DNA from: an uncultured Eubacteriales bacterium
Lineage (GTDB): Bacteria > Bacillota > Clostridia > Oscillospirales > Oscillospiraceae
Assembly: GCA_900546915.1 (NCBI GenBank)
Contig: UREY01000005.1
Coordinates: 1-64,000, forward strand
Direction: 5' to 3'
Length of the DNA stretch: 64,000 nucleotides
The notes under the pieces were generated by a model. It did no database searches, was not told the origin of the DNA, and saw only the letters and a program-made list of their open reading frames with translations. The position numbers and the translations under genes are program-made. Shown in pieces: positions 25,138-33,941 of the stretch (the first letter of the stretch is position 1; each line of letters starts with the position of its first letter).

Positions 25138-26569
25138 ATGCGACAAATGGGAGCCGTATCAAGAGATTTTAAGCCGAAATCCCCGCATGGAACGGATTGT
25201 ACGGCAGATTTCCTTTCCGACGAATGACGCGGCAGCTGTGACAAGCGTCTGCGTGCTGGCGCCCTCTCTGGGAAGCTTCACCCAGTGGCTGCTTCAGGGG
25301 GCGCTGACCGGCGGCAAGGAGCGGCTGTACTTTCTGGCGCGGGACGGCTACCTGATGTACCAGGCCGCCGGGATTTTCTGTGAGGTCCTGGATTTGCCGG
25401 TGACCTGCCGGTATCTGAGCTGCTCCAGATACTCCCTGCGTCTTCCCGCCCTTCACCGAAACCGGGAGGAGGCGCTGGATTTTCTATGCCGCAAGGCTTC
25501 CGGTATGACTCCGGAAAAGCTTCTGCGCCGGGCTGGGTTGACACAGGAGGAGTCGGCCGACGTGCTGCGCCGGTTGTCCCTGGGGCTCCAGCCGGAGGAA
25601 GCCCTCGCCCCGGCGCGCTTGCCGGAAATCCGCCGGGCGCTTGCCTGCTGCCCTACCTTTTGGACGTACGTGGACGAGCACTCCCGGGAAGCGATGCCCG
25701 GACTTGCCGGGTACCTGCGCCAGGAGGGGCTGCTGGAGGAGCGTCCCTATGCCATCGTGGACAGCGGCTGGACCGGCTCCATGCAGAAGACCCTGGGCGA
25801 CATTCTGGGAGATTTGGGACGTGGGCAGCAGCTGGAGGGGTACTACTGGGGACTTTATGAGGCGCCCCCCCACGTCGACCGGAGAAATTACCACTGCTGT
25901 TACTTCCGGCCGGAGGACGGTTTGAGAGAAAAGGTCTTTTTCAACAACTGTCTGTTTGAAGCGGTTTTTACGGCGCCTCACGGTATGACCCTGGGGTACC
26001 GCCGGCAGGGACCGGTCTATGTCCCGGTTTACGGCGCCTCCCCGGCCGCCCGAAACGGTTTTCTCCAGGGAATCGAGCCGTATTTCCGGCAGTATATCCG
26101 GATACTGGCGGCAGAAACCGGGAAAGCTGAGGTAACGCAGTATGATTTCCGGCAGGATCTGCCCGCCATTCGGGCGCTGCTCAAGTCGTTCATGACCAGA
26201 CCGTCCCGGGAGGAGGCGGAGACCTTTGGAAGTCTTCCCTTTTCCGACGATGTGCTGGAGGGAGGCGAAACGCAGCTTGCCGCTCCGCTGACCCAAGCGC
26301 AGATCCGCAGGCACCATCCGCTGCCGCGGCTATTAAATCTGTCCCGCAGTCCCTTCCAGGAAAGTCCGTGGTATGAGGGCAGCGTGATGCGGTACGGCAG
26401 AGGTGTTGGGTATCACCTGCTCCAGCACACGATGTTTCAGTATCTGCGGTATATCCGGAAGATTCGTTATGCTCGAAAGAAGGATGGAAAGAGCCATGGC
26501 CGGTTTGCAACAGCGCAGGCAATTCGCCTTTGTCATCCGGCAGCTGACGGCAAGGGAACTCAAGCGTAA
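25115..26569 (+). CDS. COG5610-like module without HAD head
   Basis: 484 residues. The signature pieces LYFLARDGYLMYQAA and AIVDSGWTGSMQKTLGDIL match the C-terminal module of the HAD-headed protein at 28102 (there FLSRDGAVLLQAY and AVDIGWAGSGPLTL). Unlike that protein it has no N-terminal HAD phosphatase. Such modules occur in capsule and teichoic-acid gene clusters with unknown enzymology; FLSRDG resembles a phosphorylated-sugar handling motif, but this is guesswork. Start chosen at the ATG with GGGAGG eleven bases upstream. It overlaps both its neighbours, so it is strongly coupled to the operon. Confidence 0.6.
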   Translation: MEFQKQAKCDKWEPYQEILSRNPRMERIVRQISFPTNDAAAVTSVCVLAPSLGSFTQWLLQGALTGGKERLYFLARDGYLMYQAAGIFCEVLDLPVTCRYLSCSRYSLRLPALHRNREEALDFLCRKASGMTPEKLLRRAGLTQEESADVLRRLSLGLQPEEALAPARLPEIRRALACCPTFWTYVDEHSREAMPGLAGYLRQEGLLEERPYAIVDSGWTGSMQKTLGDILGDLGRGQQLEGYYWGLYEAPPHVDRRNYHCCYFRPEDGLREKVFFNNCLFEAVFTAPHGMTLGYRRQGPVYVPVYGASPAARNGFLQGIEPYFRQYIRILAAETGKAEVTQYDFRQDLPAIRALLKSFMTRPSREEAETFGSLPFSDDVLEGGETQLAAPLTQAQIRRHHPLPRLLNLSRSPFQESPWYEGSVMRYGRGVGYHLLQHTMFQYLRYIRKIRYARKKDGKSHGRFATAQAIRLCHPAADGKGTQA

Positions 26570-27269
26570 ATACGCCAGATCCTATCTCGGCATTGTGTGG
26601 AGCGTGCTGAATCCGCTGCTCTCCATGGCCGTTCTCTCACTGATTTTTTCTCAGCTGTTCCGGCGTTCCATTGAAAATTATCCCATTTATTATCTGACAG
26701 GTTATATTTTATGGCAGGCGTTTACAGGCTCTACAACTGCCGCCATGACGGCGTTGGTGGACAACAAGCCGCTGCTGCTCAAGGTAAAATTTCCCATGGA
26801 GCTGTTCCTCCTGACTCGCGTGTACACCGCTCTGATTAATTTGGGTTATTCTCTGGCCGCGTACGCCGTGATGCTGGCTGTGTTCGGCGTAATGCCCCAA
26901 TGGCCGGCTCTGATCTCCCCCCTGATCATTTTCTGCCTGTTTTTATTTTCTCTGGGTATTTCCTATATTCTGGCGGTGGCCTATGTGTTCTTTGGAGACA
27001 TCAAGCACCTGTACGCGGTTGTGCTCACCCTTTGGATGTACTGCTCGGCGATTTTTTATCCGGTAGATCAGCTGCACGGCGGAATTCGCCTGGTGATACA
27101 AAATAATCCCATCTATGTCTATATCCATTGCCTGCGCAAGGCCGTCATGTACGGGGCCTGGCCGACGGGGGTGGAGCTGTGGCAAATGCTCGCCTGGGGC
27201 GCCGGTATGTTTCTGGTCGGTCACATGATATTTCGCCGGAGCCGCAACCGCATCATGCAAAGAATCTAG
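26496..27269 (+). CDS. ABC-2 permease of polysaccharide exporter (Wzm/TagG-like)
   Basis: 257 residues from the inner ATG (26496); upstream ATGs at 26469 and 26484 also occur, so the start is uncertain. Six transmembrane helices. Family signature is KRKYARSYLGIVWSVLNPLLSMAVLSLIFSQLF at the N-terminus. It overlaps the previous gene. With the ATPase that follows it forms a transporter that exports an undecaprenyl-linked polymer made on the cytoplasmic side. Confidence 0.88.
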   Translation: MAGLQQRRQFAFVIRQLTARELKRKYARSYLGIVWSVLNPLLSMAVLSLIFSQLFRRSIENYPIYYLTGYILWQAFTGSTTAAMTALVDNKPLLLKVKFPMELFLLTRVYTALINLGYSLAAYAVMLAVFGVMPQWPALISPLIIFCLFLFSLGISYILAVAYVFFGDIKHLYAVVLTLWMYCSAIFYPVDQLHGGIRLVIQNNPIYVYIHCLRKAVMYGAWPTGVELWQMLAWGAGMFLVGHMIFRRSRNRIMQRI

Positions 27270-27285
27270 AAAGGTGGGAGGGAAC

Positions 27286-28074
27286 ATGCCGAAAAAATCC
27301 CCCAGGACTCATCCGCCCCGCCCGCCCAGGCAGCCGGACAACACCGACATTGTGGTGGAGCACGTGACGATGCAGTTCCGGCGGGCAAAGGATGAGGCCA
27401 CCAGCCTCAAAGAGCTGCTGATCCGTACGCTCCGGGGCGATCGGCGCTACGAGACCTTCCGGGCGCTGGACGACGTCAGCTTTACCGTCATGCAGGGAGA
27501 GGTGGTGGGCATCATCGGCACCAACGGCTCCGGCAAAAGCACCATGCTGAAAATCATCTCCGGCGTTTTGATCCCCACAAGCGGGCGGGTCCGGGTAGAC
27601 CGCCGAAAGGTGCAGCTTCTCACCCTGGGGACCGGCTTTGACCCGGAGCTGACCGGCCGGGAAAACGTCTACCTCAACGGCGCAATCATCGGGTATACCA
27701 AGGAGTATATTCAGCGGAAGTATGACGAAATTGTGCGCTTTGCCGAGCTGGAGGGATTCATGGAGGAAAAGGTGCGCAACTACTCCACCGGGATGGTGTC
27801 CAGGCTGGGCTTTGCCATTGCCACGGCGCGGGACACGCCGGAGATTTTGATTCTGGACGAGGTGCTGAGCGTGGGGGACCTGTTTTTCCGCCAGAAAAGC
27901 GAGGCCCGCATCCGGGAGATGATCCACGCCGGTTCCACGGTACTGATCGTCTCCCACGCCCCTTCGGTCATCCGAAATAACTGCACCAAAGCCATTTGGA
28001 TTGAAAAAGGGCGTCTGCAGGCGGTGGGGCCTCCGGGAGAAGTCTGCGATGCATACGAAAAAATGCGGAAATAA
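27286..28074 (+). CDS. ABC ATPase of polysaccharide exporter (Wzt/TagH-like)
   Basis: 262 residues starting at MPKKSP with GGGAGG close upstream. Walker A is GTNGSGKST, Q-loop region TLGTGFDPELTGREN, signature YSTGMVSRLGFA, Walker B ILILDEVLSVGD, H-switch VSHAPS. The short C-terminus lacks the carbohydrate-binding extension of some Wzt proteins, so the polymer does not need a capping recognition domain here. Partner of the permease at 26496. Confidence 0.9.
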   Translation: MPKKSPRTHPPRPPRQPDNTDIVVEHVTMQFRRAKDEATSLKELLIRTLRGDRRYETFRALDDVSFTVMQGEVVGIIGTNGSGKSTMLKIISGVLIPTSGRVRVDRRKVQLLTLGTGFDPELTGRENVYLNGAIIGYTKEYIQRKYDEIVRFAELEGFMEEKVRNYSTGMVSRLGFAIATARDTPEILILDEVLSVGDLFFRQKSEARIREMIHAGSTVLIVSHAPSVIRNNCTKAIWIEKGRLQAVGPPGEVCDAYEKMRK

Positions 28075-28101
28075 TCCGATCCGGACGGAAGGGGCAGAGA
28101 G

Positions 28102-30111
28102 ATGAGAACGCGTATATACCAACTTCTTGTCAACCGGGTTCCTGGGATCCGGGAGCGCTATTTGCGTATGCGGCAGAAAAAAGGAAGACTGCCCGCACTA
28201 CTGTATCTGCTCTGGCTGCACGTGCAGTACGTCCTGCTGTTCCGCCGGAACCTGGCAGACCCTGCAGCCGCCGATGAGGAAAAGCTGCTGTTTTGCCCAG
28301 GCAGCGAGTCCTCCCTCTCCCGCCGGGAAGCTCCGGAGGCATTTGCCCAGAGACTGGCGGCGTATGACGTCATCTCCTTCGACGTTTTCGACACGCTGCT
28401 GTTCCGCCGGGTGTCCCGGCCGGAAGATGTGTTCGACCTGGTTGCCATCCGGCTGCAGTATCCGGATTTCAAACGGCTGCGGGTGGAGGCGGAACGGCTG
28501 GCCCGGCAGAAAAACATGCGGGAGAAAAAAACGAATGAGGTGAGCCTGGAGGAGATTTGGACCGTACTGGAACAGACAACCGGCATCCCTATGGCCGTCG
28601 GAATCCAGGCCGAGTGGACCTGCGAACAGACTTGCTGCTATGCAAACCCCTATATGCTTCCTGTGGTTCGGGAGCTTATCCGCCGGGAAAAGTGCGTGAT
28701 CGCAACATCGGATATGTATTTGGGAGAAAAGCGGGTGCAGGAGCTGCTGAGACGGTGCGGCTACTGCGGCCTGCAGGCCTGCTTTGTCTCCAGCGACCGG
28801 GCGCAGTCCAAAAGCGACGGCGCCCTGTACAGGCAAATCCGGAAACAATACGGGGAAGATCGGACATACGCGCATGTGGGAGATCATGCCTACGCAGATC
28901 AGATCCAGGCCAAAGCCGGCGGGTTTGTCCCCTTCTATTACCCCAACACCGGCCTGCAAGGCGGACGGTACCGCGCCGAGGATCTGTCGCCGTTGACCGG
29001 CAGCGTCTACCGCGCTGTGGTCAATGCCCAGATTCACAGCGGGCTTCGGGAATTTTCCCGGGCATACGAGTATGGTTTTATCTACGGAGGGCTCTTTGTC
29101 ACCGGGTACTGCCGTTTTATTCATGAATATGCTGCCGCCCATCAGCCGGACAAAATTTTGTTTCTATCCCGGGACGGGGCTGTTTTGCTCCAGGCATACC
29201 GGTTGCTGTACCCGGAGGAGCGCGCGCATACCGTTTACGCGTATTGGTCCAGACTGGCGGCGGGGAAGCTCACGGCTCAGTATTATAAGCAGGATTATTT
29301 TCGCCGCTTTCTCTACCACAAGGTCAATCAGGGCTTCACGATTCGCCAGGTCCTATTGGGGATGGAGCTGCCGGACTTTGTGGAGCCGCTGTGTCGGGAC
29401 ATCCAGCTGCGTCCAGATGAAAACTTGACGAATAAAAATGTCGGAAGCATTCAAGACTATCTGATAGAGCACTGGGACCGGGTGCTGGAGCGCTATCGGG
29501 AGCAGCGGCAGGCAGGCGGTCTTTACTACGGGACGCTGCTGCGGGGATGCAAGCAAGCGGTGGCCGTGGACATCGGATGGGCCGGCAGCGGCCCATTGAC
29601 GCTCAACTGCGCCGTCAACCGGATCTGGAATCTGAACTGCCGCATCACCGGTCTGCTTGCAGGGACCAGCTCCCGTCTGAGCCCGGAGCCGGAGGCTGCC
29701 GAGCCCTTTTTGGCCGGCGGACAGCTGGTCAGTTATCTCTATTCCCAAGGGGAAAACCGGGACCTTTGGAATGCCCACGACCCGGCGCAAGGTCACAATC
29801 TATATTGGGAGCTCCTGTTGAGCGCGCCGGAAGGCAGCTTACAAGGATTTTATCCGGGAGAAGCCGGGGGATACCGGTGCCTGTTCCAGAAAAACCGGGC
29901 GGCTCCGGAGCAGATCCGGCAGATCCACCGGGGCATTTTGGACTTTGTCCGGCAGTTCCTGGAGGCAGAACGGCAGCTTGGATTCCAACTGCCCATCCGG
30001 GGACGGGACGCCTACGCACCCATGCGCAGTGTGTGCAGCCCCAAAAATAAGCGGTTTATCCGGGAACTGGAGGGACTGTTGGATGAAATTCAGATCGGCG
30101 TGCCGCGCTGA
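28102..30111 (+). CDS. HAD-headed COG5610-like glycan protein
   Basis: 669 residues. N-terminal HAD phosphatase-type head (ISFDVFDTLLFRRV, with DxD nucleophile and acid; CVIATSDMYLG as motif II; YAHVGDHAYADQIQA as motif IV). The C-terminal half is the module shared with 25115 (KILFLSRDGAVLLQAY, AVAVDIGWAGSGPLTLNC). COG5610-type predicted hydrolases are linked to surface polysaccharide clusters. A phosphatase acting on a sugar phosphate, joined to a second enzymatic module, is the best reading. GAGAGATG gives a weak ribosome binding site. Confidence 0.7.
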   Translation: MRTRIYQLLVNRVPGIRERYLRMRQKKGRLPALLYLLWLHVQYVLLFRRNLADPAAADEEKLLFCPGSESSLSRREAPEAFAQRLAAYDVISFDVFDTLLFRRVSRPEDVFDLVAIRLQYPDFKRLRVEAERLARQKNMREKKTNEVSLEEIWTVLEQTTGIPMAVGIQAEWTCEQTCCYANPYMLPVVRELIRREKCVIATSDMYLGEKRVQELLRRCGYCGLQACFVSSDRAQSKSDGALYRQIRKQYGEDRTYAHVGDHAYADQIQAKAGGFVPFYYPNTGLQGGRYRAEDLSPLTGSVYRAVVNAQIHSGLREFSRAYEYGFIYGGLFVTGYCRFIHEYAAAHQPDKILFLSRDGAVLLQAYRLLYPEERAHTVYAYWSRLAAGKLTAQYYKQDYFRRFLYHKVNQGFTIRQVLLGMELPDFVEPLCRDIQLRPDENLTNKNVGSIQDYLIEHWDRVLERYREQRQAGGLYYGTLLRGCKQAVAVDIGWAGSGPLTLNCAVNRIWNLNCRITGLLAGTSSRLSPEPEAAEPFLAGGQLVSYLYSQGENRDLWNAHDPAQGHNLYWELLLSAPEGSLQGFYPGEAGGYRCLFQKNRAAPEQIRQIHRGILDFVRQFLEAERQLGFQLPIRGRDAYAPMRSVCSPKNKRFIRELEGLLDEIQIGVPR

Positions 30112-31066
30112 TGCGCCCCTGGTTTTATATCATGCGGTCAGCTCCTACCAGTTGCTGGAAGTGATGCTCCACCGCTTGCAGTTTCACAGCAGGGACCGGG
30201 CCGTTTTGCTCCTGCCGGATTTTATCACCCGAAAGTATCCCCAGTACCGGAAGCTGCGCACCCGGGGATTCTTCGATGAGGTGTATTTATTTCCGTATCT
30301 GCACATCCCCCATGGCGGGGAGAAGCAAATCCTGCAGGACACCGTCCGGGGCTACCAAATGACGGTCCCTTACGCCATTTCGTCCTTCTCCCGCATATAC
30401 GTGGCGGGCGCACACTTTTACTTTTCTCTGTATTTGCTCCAAAATCGGATTCCCTTCATTTTTTTGGAGGATGCGGCAGGCATGCTCAGCCATCCGGAAA
30501 GGCTGAACCAGGGACTGGCCAAGACGTTCCCGGTTCACGCGGCAATCGCCCGAAAATACGGCCTATTTACAGGTGAAAACGACTGTGTCCGCCGGATTAT
30601 CTGTCTGAAGCGGGCGCAATCCATAGACGTCTCCGGCCCCCGGTACCTGGATTTTTCCGTGGAGGAGGCGTTGCAGAGCCTGACCCCTCACACCAGACGG
30701 AGCATCATCCGCTTCTTTCTGAAAAGGCGGCTCTCCACCCGGGCCGACGCCATTCTACTGACCCAACATTTCGCCCATCTCGGTCTGATGTCAGAGGCAC
30801 AGCAGAGACAGCTGTATCTCCGCCTGGGAACCCAGGTCCTCCAGGGCGTCCAATTGACAATCAAGGTCCACCCGGACGACACGCTGGATTACCGGGCGCT
30901 CTTTCCCCAGGCGCAGGTCATTCGAGAAATCTTCCCCTCGGAATTGCTGCCCTATGTATTTCGGAAAAAACCGGCGCGGCTATACACTCTGGACTCCACG
31001 GGCTGTGAAAATCTGCGGGAGCATTTCATCATTCAAAAAATCAACCGGAATGCGCTGCTGCGCTGA
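30083..31066 (+). CDS. GT-B glycosyltransferase, sialyltransferase-like (GT52 type)
   Basis: 327 residues from ATG 30083 (GGAGGG eight bases upstream), overlapping the previous stop by 29 bp. It shares layout with its neighbour at 31103: LVLYHAVSSYQLLEVML start, IFLEDAAGMLS, then LTIKVHPDDTLDYRALF (HP motif) and a C-terminal LYTLDSTGCENL. These are the recognition features of bacterial CMP-sialic/Kdo-type glycosyltransferases (GT52 and polysialyltransferase relatives). With KdsB downstream, a CMP-activated ulosonic acid donor is likely. Confidence 0.6.
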   Translation: MKFRSACRADAPLVLYHAVSSYQLLEVMLHRLQFHSRDRAVLLLPDFITRKYPQYRKLRTRGFFDEVYLFPYLHIPHGGEKQILQDTVRGYQMTVPYAISSFSRIYVAGAHFYFSLYLLQNRIPFIFLEDAAGMLSHPERLNQGLAKTFPVHAAIARKYGLFTGENDCVRRIICLKRAQSIDVSGPRYLDFSVEEALQSLTPHTRRSIIRFFLKRRLSTRADAILLTQHFAHLGLMSEAQQRQLYLRLGTQVLQGVQLTIKVHPDDTLDYRALFPQAQVIREIFPSELLPYVFRKKPARLYTLDSTGCENLREHFIIQKINRNALLR

Positions 31067-31102
31067 CCCCTTTGCTCCGGACGTCAAAGGATGGTGGTAT
31101 CT

Positions 31103-32206
31103 ATGGAAAAAAACAGAATTTTAATTGTTGTAAATTCCGTATATCAACTGTTTACAGCAGTACACATGCGAACGGCAATCTTACGGGAGCCGGAGGCGGA
31201 TCTGCTTCTGACCGATGTGACGCCGCAGCTCAAAGAATGCCGGACGCGGCTGGAAGAAACGGGGTTGTTTCACCGGATTCTATGGGGAACCACACTCCAA
31301 TGGTGTAAAAAATATGCCGGCGCCAAAGGAGAGGTCCTCACAGAGGGGTTTCGGGATCCCCGGAGCGTGCTGCATTGGACCTTAAGCGACGAGCTGGGAG
31401 ATTATTCGGAGGTTTACTTTTCCAACTTTGATCCCTTCATCCGGCTGCTGGCCTGCTGGTTTTACCGGCAGCCCTGTGCCTTTTTCTGCTACGAAGACGG
31501 CTTTTCCTCCTACGTCATTGACGCCCTGCGGGAGGACCGGGCTCCCATCAACCGGCATCCGGAGGGGCGGAGGATTCGGGAGAAGCTGGCCGGCGTGCTG
31601 TTGTATGAGCCCCGTCTGGCCATGCGGGGCGACGGGGTGCGCAATCTTCCCCTGCCGAAAGTCCGGCGGGAGGAGGGAGAAGGGAAGACGCTGCTAAACC
31701 ATATTTTTGACTATAAAAAACCGGAGGATATGGCGGATTTTATCTTTCTCGAGCAATCGTTCCGGGCCGAGGGAATTCGGACCAACGATATTACCCTGAT
31801 GCGCATCTGCCAGCAGGCGGTAGGACCGGGCCGCTTTTTGGTCAAGCCCCATCCGCGGAACCCGGAGAACCTCCCGCTGCAATTGGGCCTGACCCGAAAA
31901 TACCCGGGCCGGGCGCCATGGGAGCTGTTTTTACTCAACGAGCCGCCGGACGCATACACGGTCATCACCGTTTGCTCCAACGCCGCCTTAACCGGCAGGC
32001 TGGTATTTGACGCGGATCCTCCGGTGGTCATGCTGTACCGGCTCTTTGAGGGGAAGGTGCTGTGGAAGGAAGACGCGATTTTGCAGAAATACCTGGGGAA
32101 ATTCCACCGGCAGTTTGGCGGGAAACATTACTATGTACCGAAAACGGGATACGAGCTGAACCACATTCTTGCGTATTTAGGAGGTTGTCATGAACAGTCC
32201 GATTAA
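31103..32206 (+). CDS. GT-B glycosyltransferase, GT52/polysialyltransferase-like
   Basis: 367 residues. N-terminus NRILIVVNSVYQLFTAVHMRTAIL, middle CYEDGFSSYVIDAL, and HP motif VKPHPRNPENLPL with TVCSNAALTGRL. These motifs are typical of CMP-sugar dependent GT-B enzymes. It is a paralogue-like neighbour of 30083. Start at the second ATG (31103), because GGTGG lies at the right distance; the one at 31091 is possible. Its 3' end overlaps the next gene by 17 bp. Confidence 0.7.
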   Translation: MEKNRILIVVNSVYQLFTAVHMRTAILREPEADLLLTDVTPQLKECRTRLEETGLFHRILWGTTLQWCKKYAGAKGEVLTEGFRDPRSVLHWTLSDELGDYSEVYFSNFDPFIRLLACWFYRQPCAFFCYEDGFSSYVIDALREDRAPINRHPEGRRIREKLAGVLLYEPRLAMRGDGVRNLPLPKVRREEGEGKTLLNHIFDYKKPEDMADFIFLEQSFRAEGIRTNDITLMRICQQAVGPGRFLVKPHPRNPENLPLQLGLTRKYPGRAPWELFLLNEPPDAYTVITVCSNAALTGRLVFDADPPVVMLYRLFEGKVLWKEDAILQKYLGKFHRQFGGKHYYVPKTGYELNHILAYLGGCHEQSD

Positions 32207-33941
32207 GGTCTCCGTGATTATTCCGGTCTACCAGGTTGAAAACTATCTGGAACGGGCGGTCGACTCTGTTTTGGCGCAGACGCTCCAAGAGATCGAGATC
32301 ATCCTGGTAGACGACGGCAGCGAGGATGCCTCCGCCCAAATCTGCGACCGCTATACGCAGGAATACCCGGACCGCATTCGCGTCTTGCACAAGGAAAACG
32401 AGGGACTCGGCCTGGCCCGCAACGCCGGGGTCAAAATGGCTACAGGAGAATATGTGGCCTTCTTGGACTCGGATGACACGGTAGACCCGGAAATGTATCA
32501 AGCGCTGTATGAAAAGGCGGTGGAAGCGGACTACGATCTGGTCATGTGCGATGTGCAGATCATTTATGTAGAAGAAAACCGGACCTCCACCGTGGTCTCC
32601 TACCCCAGCCAGGAGGTGGACCTGGCGGACTATATCGCCAACGGCAACAACATCACCTACAGCGTCAATAAGCTGTTCCGGCGCAGGATTTGGGAGGAAA
32701 ACCGGTATGAAAAGATGCTGTTTGAGGACATCTCCCTGATTCCCGCGCTGGTGACCCGCTATCCCAACCTCGGTTACGTGCAAAAGCCCTTTTACCATTA
32801 CTACAGAAGGGCCCACACCCTCTCCACCACCTTCACCGGCTCTATGGTGGACATTGTGCAGGCATTCCGAAATTTTATCGACACCAGCGATCCTGCCTAC
32901 CGGGAAGAGGTTGTGTACTGTGTCGCCAAGCAGCTGCAATGGAACATGACCCAATCCCGGGTGCTCTTTCTGGCGGATTTTGTGGAATTTCTCAAAGCAT
33001 ATCAAAAAGATTTTCTGCTCAACCCGTACCTGGCTCAGGATGCCAAGCTCAAGGGGCTTTTGCATTACCTGAAGCAGGAGACCATTCCGGAAAATTTGAT
33101 TTGCGTCCACCTTGGACGCCCTCTCCCCGCCTGGTACCGGGATACGCTCCGGACGGAATTCCCAAAGGCGAACCTGCTGGAAGTCGGCGAAAACCCCTTT
33201 CCGGAGCAGCCGCTGCCGGAGAATGTCCGCCGGGCCCTGGCTGAGGGACACACTGCCTACGCAGAGGAGTACTTTGCTCTGAGGCTCCTGTGTAAACACG
33301 GCGGCATTGTGCTGGCCCCCGGGATGCGGGCCAATTTAAATCTGAAAAAGCTCCGCCTGAACCGCATTTTCTTTGGTTTTGAAGGACCGGACTCCCTGGA
33401 GACAGGCTGCTACGGGGCCGTTCCGGAGCACTATGTGGTACAGGCTCTATTGGCCACCTATGAAGGGCATAACATCTTCAACCAGGCCCTTCTTCCCCTC
33501 CGGGACCGGCTGCGGGATTTTTTGGTCTTTCATTTCAAGCTGAAGGTCAATGGAAAAAAACAGCTGCTCCGCCATGAAATTCAGATTTATTTACCCAGCG
33601 TGCTGTCCTATGACATGAAAGACGGCGAAAACTGCTGCAAGAAGGCGGAGCTGGAGGTTCCCGACGGCTTTGAGCTGGTCAGCAGCGGCGTTTTAAAAAT
33701 GTGGTCCGATCAGCTGATGGAAAACTGGAACCTGTACAAGCAGGAGCTTCGCCGCAAGCCCCAGACCGGCAAGGCGCCGCCTCCGGTGGGAAAACCGCAG
33801 CCCGACACCGGCGCGCTTGCGCTTCAGATTCAGGAGGTCGTGCGTCTGTATGAAAATTCAACCAGCTGGCGGATCACCAAGCCCTTGCGCGCCTTGAAAA
33901 GCTGGTTTGATCGAGTGTTTCGGAAAAGGAGGAGACCGTAA
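32190..33941 (+). CDS. GT2 glycosyltransferase fused to degenerate GT32-like domain
   Basis: 583 residues. Residues 1-230 are a family 2 glycosyltransferase (VIIPVYQVENYLERAVDSVLAQT, DDGSED, FLDSDDTVDPEMYQ). Residues about 300-430 resemble the mannosyltransferase/GT32 family (LPAWYRDTLRTEFPKA, RLLCKHGGIVLAPGMRANLN) but the conserved DxD that follows GGIYL in active members is replaced by APG. This suggests a non-catalytic or changed second domain. The C-terminal tail is Pro/Lys-rich plus an amphipathic helix. The stop overlaps kdsB (TAATG). Confidence 0.75.
   Translation: MNSPIKVSVIIPVYQVENYLERAVDSVLAQTLQEIEIILVDDGSEDASAQICDRYTQEYPDRIRVLHKENEGLGLARNAGVKMATGEYVAFLDSDDTVDPEMYQALYEKAVEADYDLVMCDVQIIYVEENRTSTVVSYPSQEVDLADYIANGNNITYSVNKLFRRRIWEENRYEKMLFEDISLIPALVTRYPNLGYVQKPFYHYYRRAHTLSTTFTGSMVDIVQAFRNFIDTSDPAYREEVVYCVAKQLQWNMTQSRVLFLADFVEFLKAYQKDFLLNPYLAQDAKLKGLLHYLKQETIPENLICVHLGRPLPAWYRDTLRTEFPKANLLEVGENPFPEQPLPENVRRALAEGHTAYAEEYFALRLLCKHGGIVLAPGMRANLNLKKLRLNRIFFGFEGPDSLETGCYGAVPEHYVVQALLATYEGHNIFNQALLPLRDRLRDFLVFHFKLKVNGKKQLLRHEIQIYLPSVLSYDMKDGENCCKKAELEVPDGFELVSSGVLKMWSDQLMENWNLYKQELRRKPQTGKAPPPVGKPQPDTGALALQIQEVVRLYENSTSWRITKPLRALKSWFDRVFRKRRRP

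Noticed and set aside
32028..33299. 423-codon minus-strand frame opposite the GT2 fusion
   Set aside because: Shadow of the coding strand; the product lacks recognisable motifs and start signals.
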